Assembly (NCBI GenBank): GCA_017883485.1
Contig: JADGNM010000147.1
Location: 1 to 6,663, forward strand
Direction of reading: 5' to 3'
DNA from: Methanosarcina sp.
GTDB taxonomy: Archaea > Halobacteriota > Methanosarcinia > Methanosarcinales > Methanosarcinaceae
DNA length: 6,663 bases
Below are positions 6,538 through 6,663 of the stretch, in pieces. Position 1 is the stretch's first letter. Each line of letters begins with the position of its first letter. Both the position numbers and the translations under genes were made by a program. The notes beneath the pieces were generated by a model, which was given only the letters and a program-made list of their open reading frames with translations, did no database searches and was not told where the DNA came from.

Positions 6538-6663
6538 ATCCTTCTCCTACCTGCCAGAAGGTAATAATTGCACATTTCGAACCCCTGCCAATATAGGACA
6601 ATAATATTTGACTATTGGACATTTTATTAACCTTATATCAACAAAATGACCTTTTAGTATAGC
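6538..6663. other. AT-rich non-coding end of the window
   Basis: No gene is seen. CCAATA (6588-6593) and TATTGG (6613-6618) form a 6-bp inverted repeat with a 19-base loop. CCTTATATCA near 6631-6640 is a TATA-like element that could serve a plus-strand gene beyond the window. Confidence 0.3.

Overview
The window looks archaeal and most likely comes from a methanogen of the Methanosarcina type. The evidence is a single-domain Sm-like (LSm) protein gene, an archaeal/eukaryal-type ribosomal protein L37e gene, TATA-box promoters, poly-T termination tracts and Shine-Dalgarno (SD) sites. The genus is inferred from remembered resemblance of the LSm, integrase and transposase sequences, not from a search.

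Layout, left to right. Positions 1-78 hold the tail of an IS630-type transposase (+). Positions 79-975 are AT-rich accessory DNA with an unrecognised 79-codon gene (-, 292-531), a doubtful small ORF (+, 591-851) and a 43-codon ORF (-, 846-977). The last two converge on one hairpin that contains both stop codons. Positions 977-1643 are a frame-broken tyrosine recombinase (-). It abuts, at about 1640, the frame-broken, internally deleted 3' part of a YjbQ/UPF0047-family gene (+, to 1855). A T-rich tract (1868-1934, read on -) follows purF and probably ends its transcript. Positions 1966-4022 are a conserved housekeeping cluster, all on -: lsm, rpl37e, purF in transcription order, preceded by one or two TATA boxes. 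Positions 4023-4858 have no intact gene; they hold short repeats, hairpins and a possible decayed - strand gene. Positions 4859-6479 (+) are a two-gene unit: a subtilisin-family (S8) serine protease without a signal peptide, then a 77-residue stand-alone protein resembling subtilisin propeptides (I9/IB2-type inhibitors). The remainder is non-coding.

How the genes work together. LSm (RNA binding), L37e (large ribosomal subunit) and PurF (first step of purine synthesis) form a growth-linked transcription unit. The protease-inhibitor pair is the most interesting part: an apparently cytoplasmic subtilisin with its own N-terminal prodomain is followed 79 bases later by a separate propeptide-like protein. 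This suggests a protease held in check by a partner supplied in trans. Whether its role is regulation, protein quality control or defence cannot be told from the sequence.
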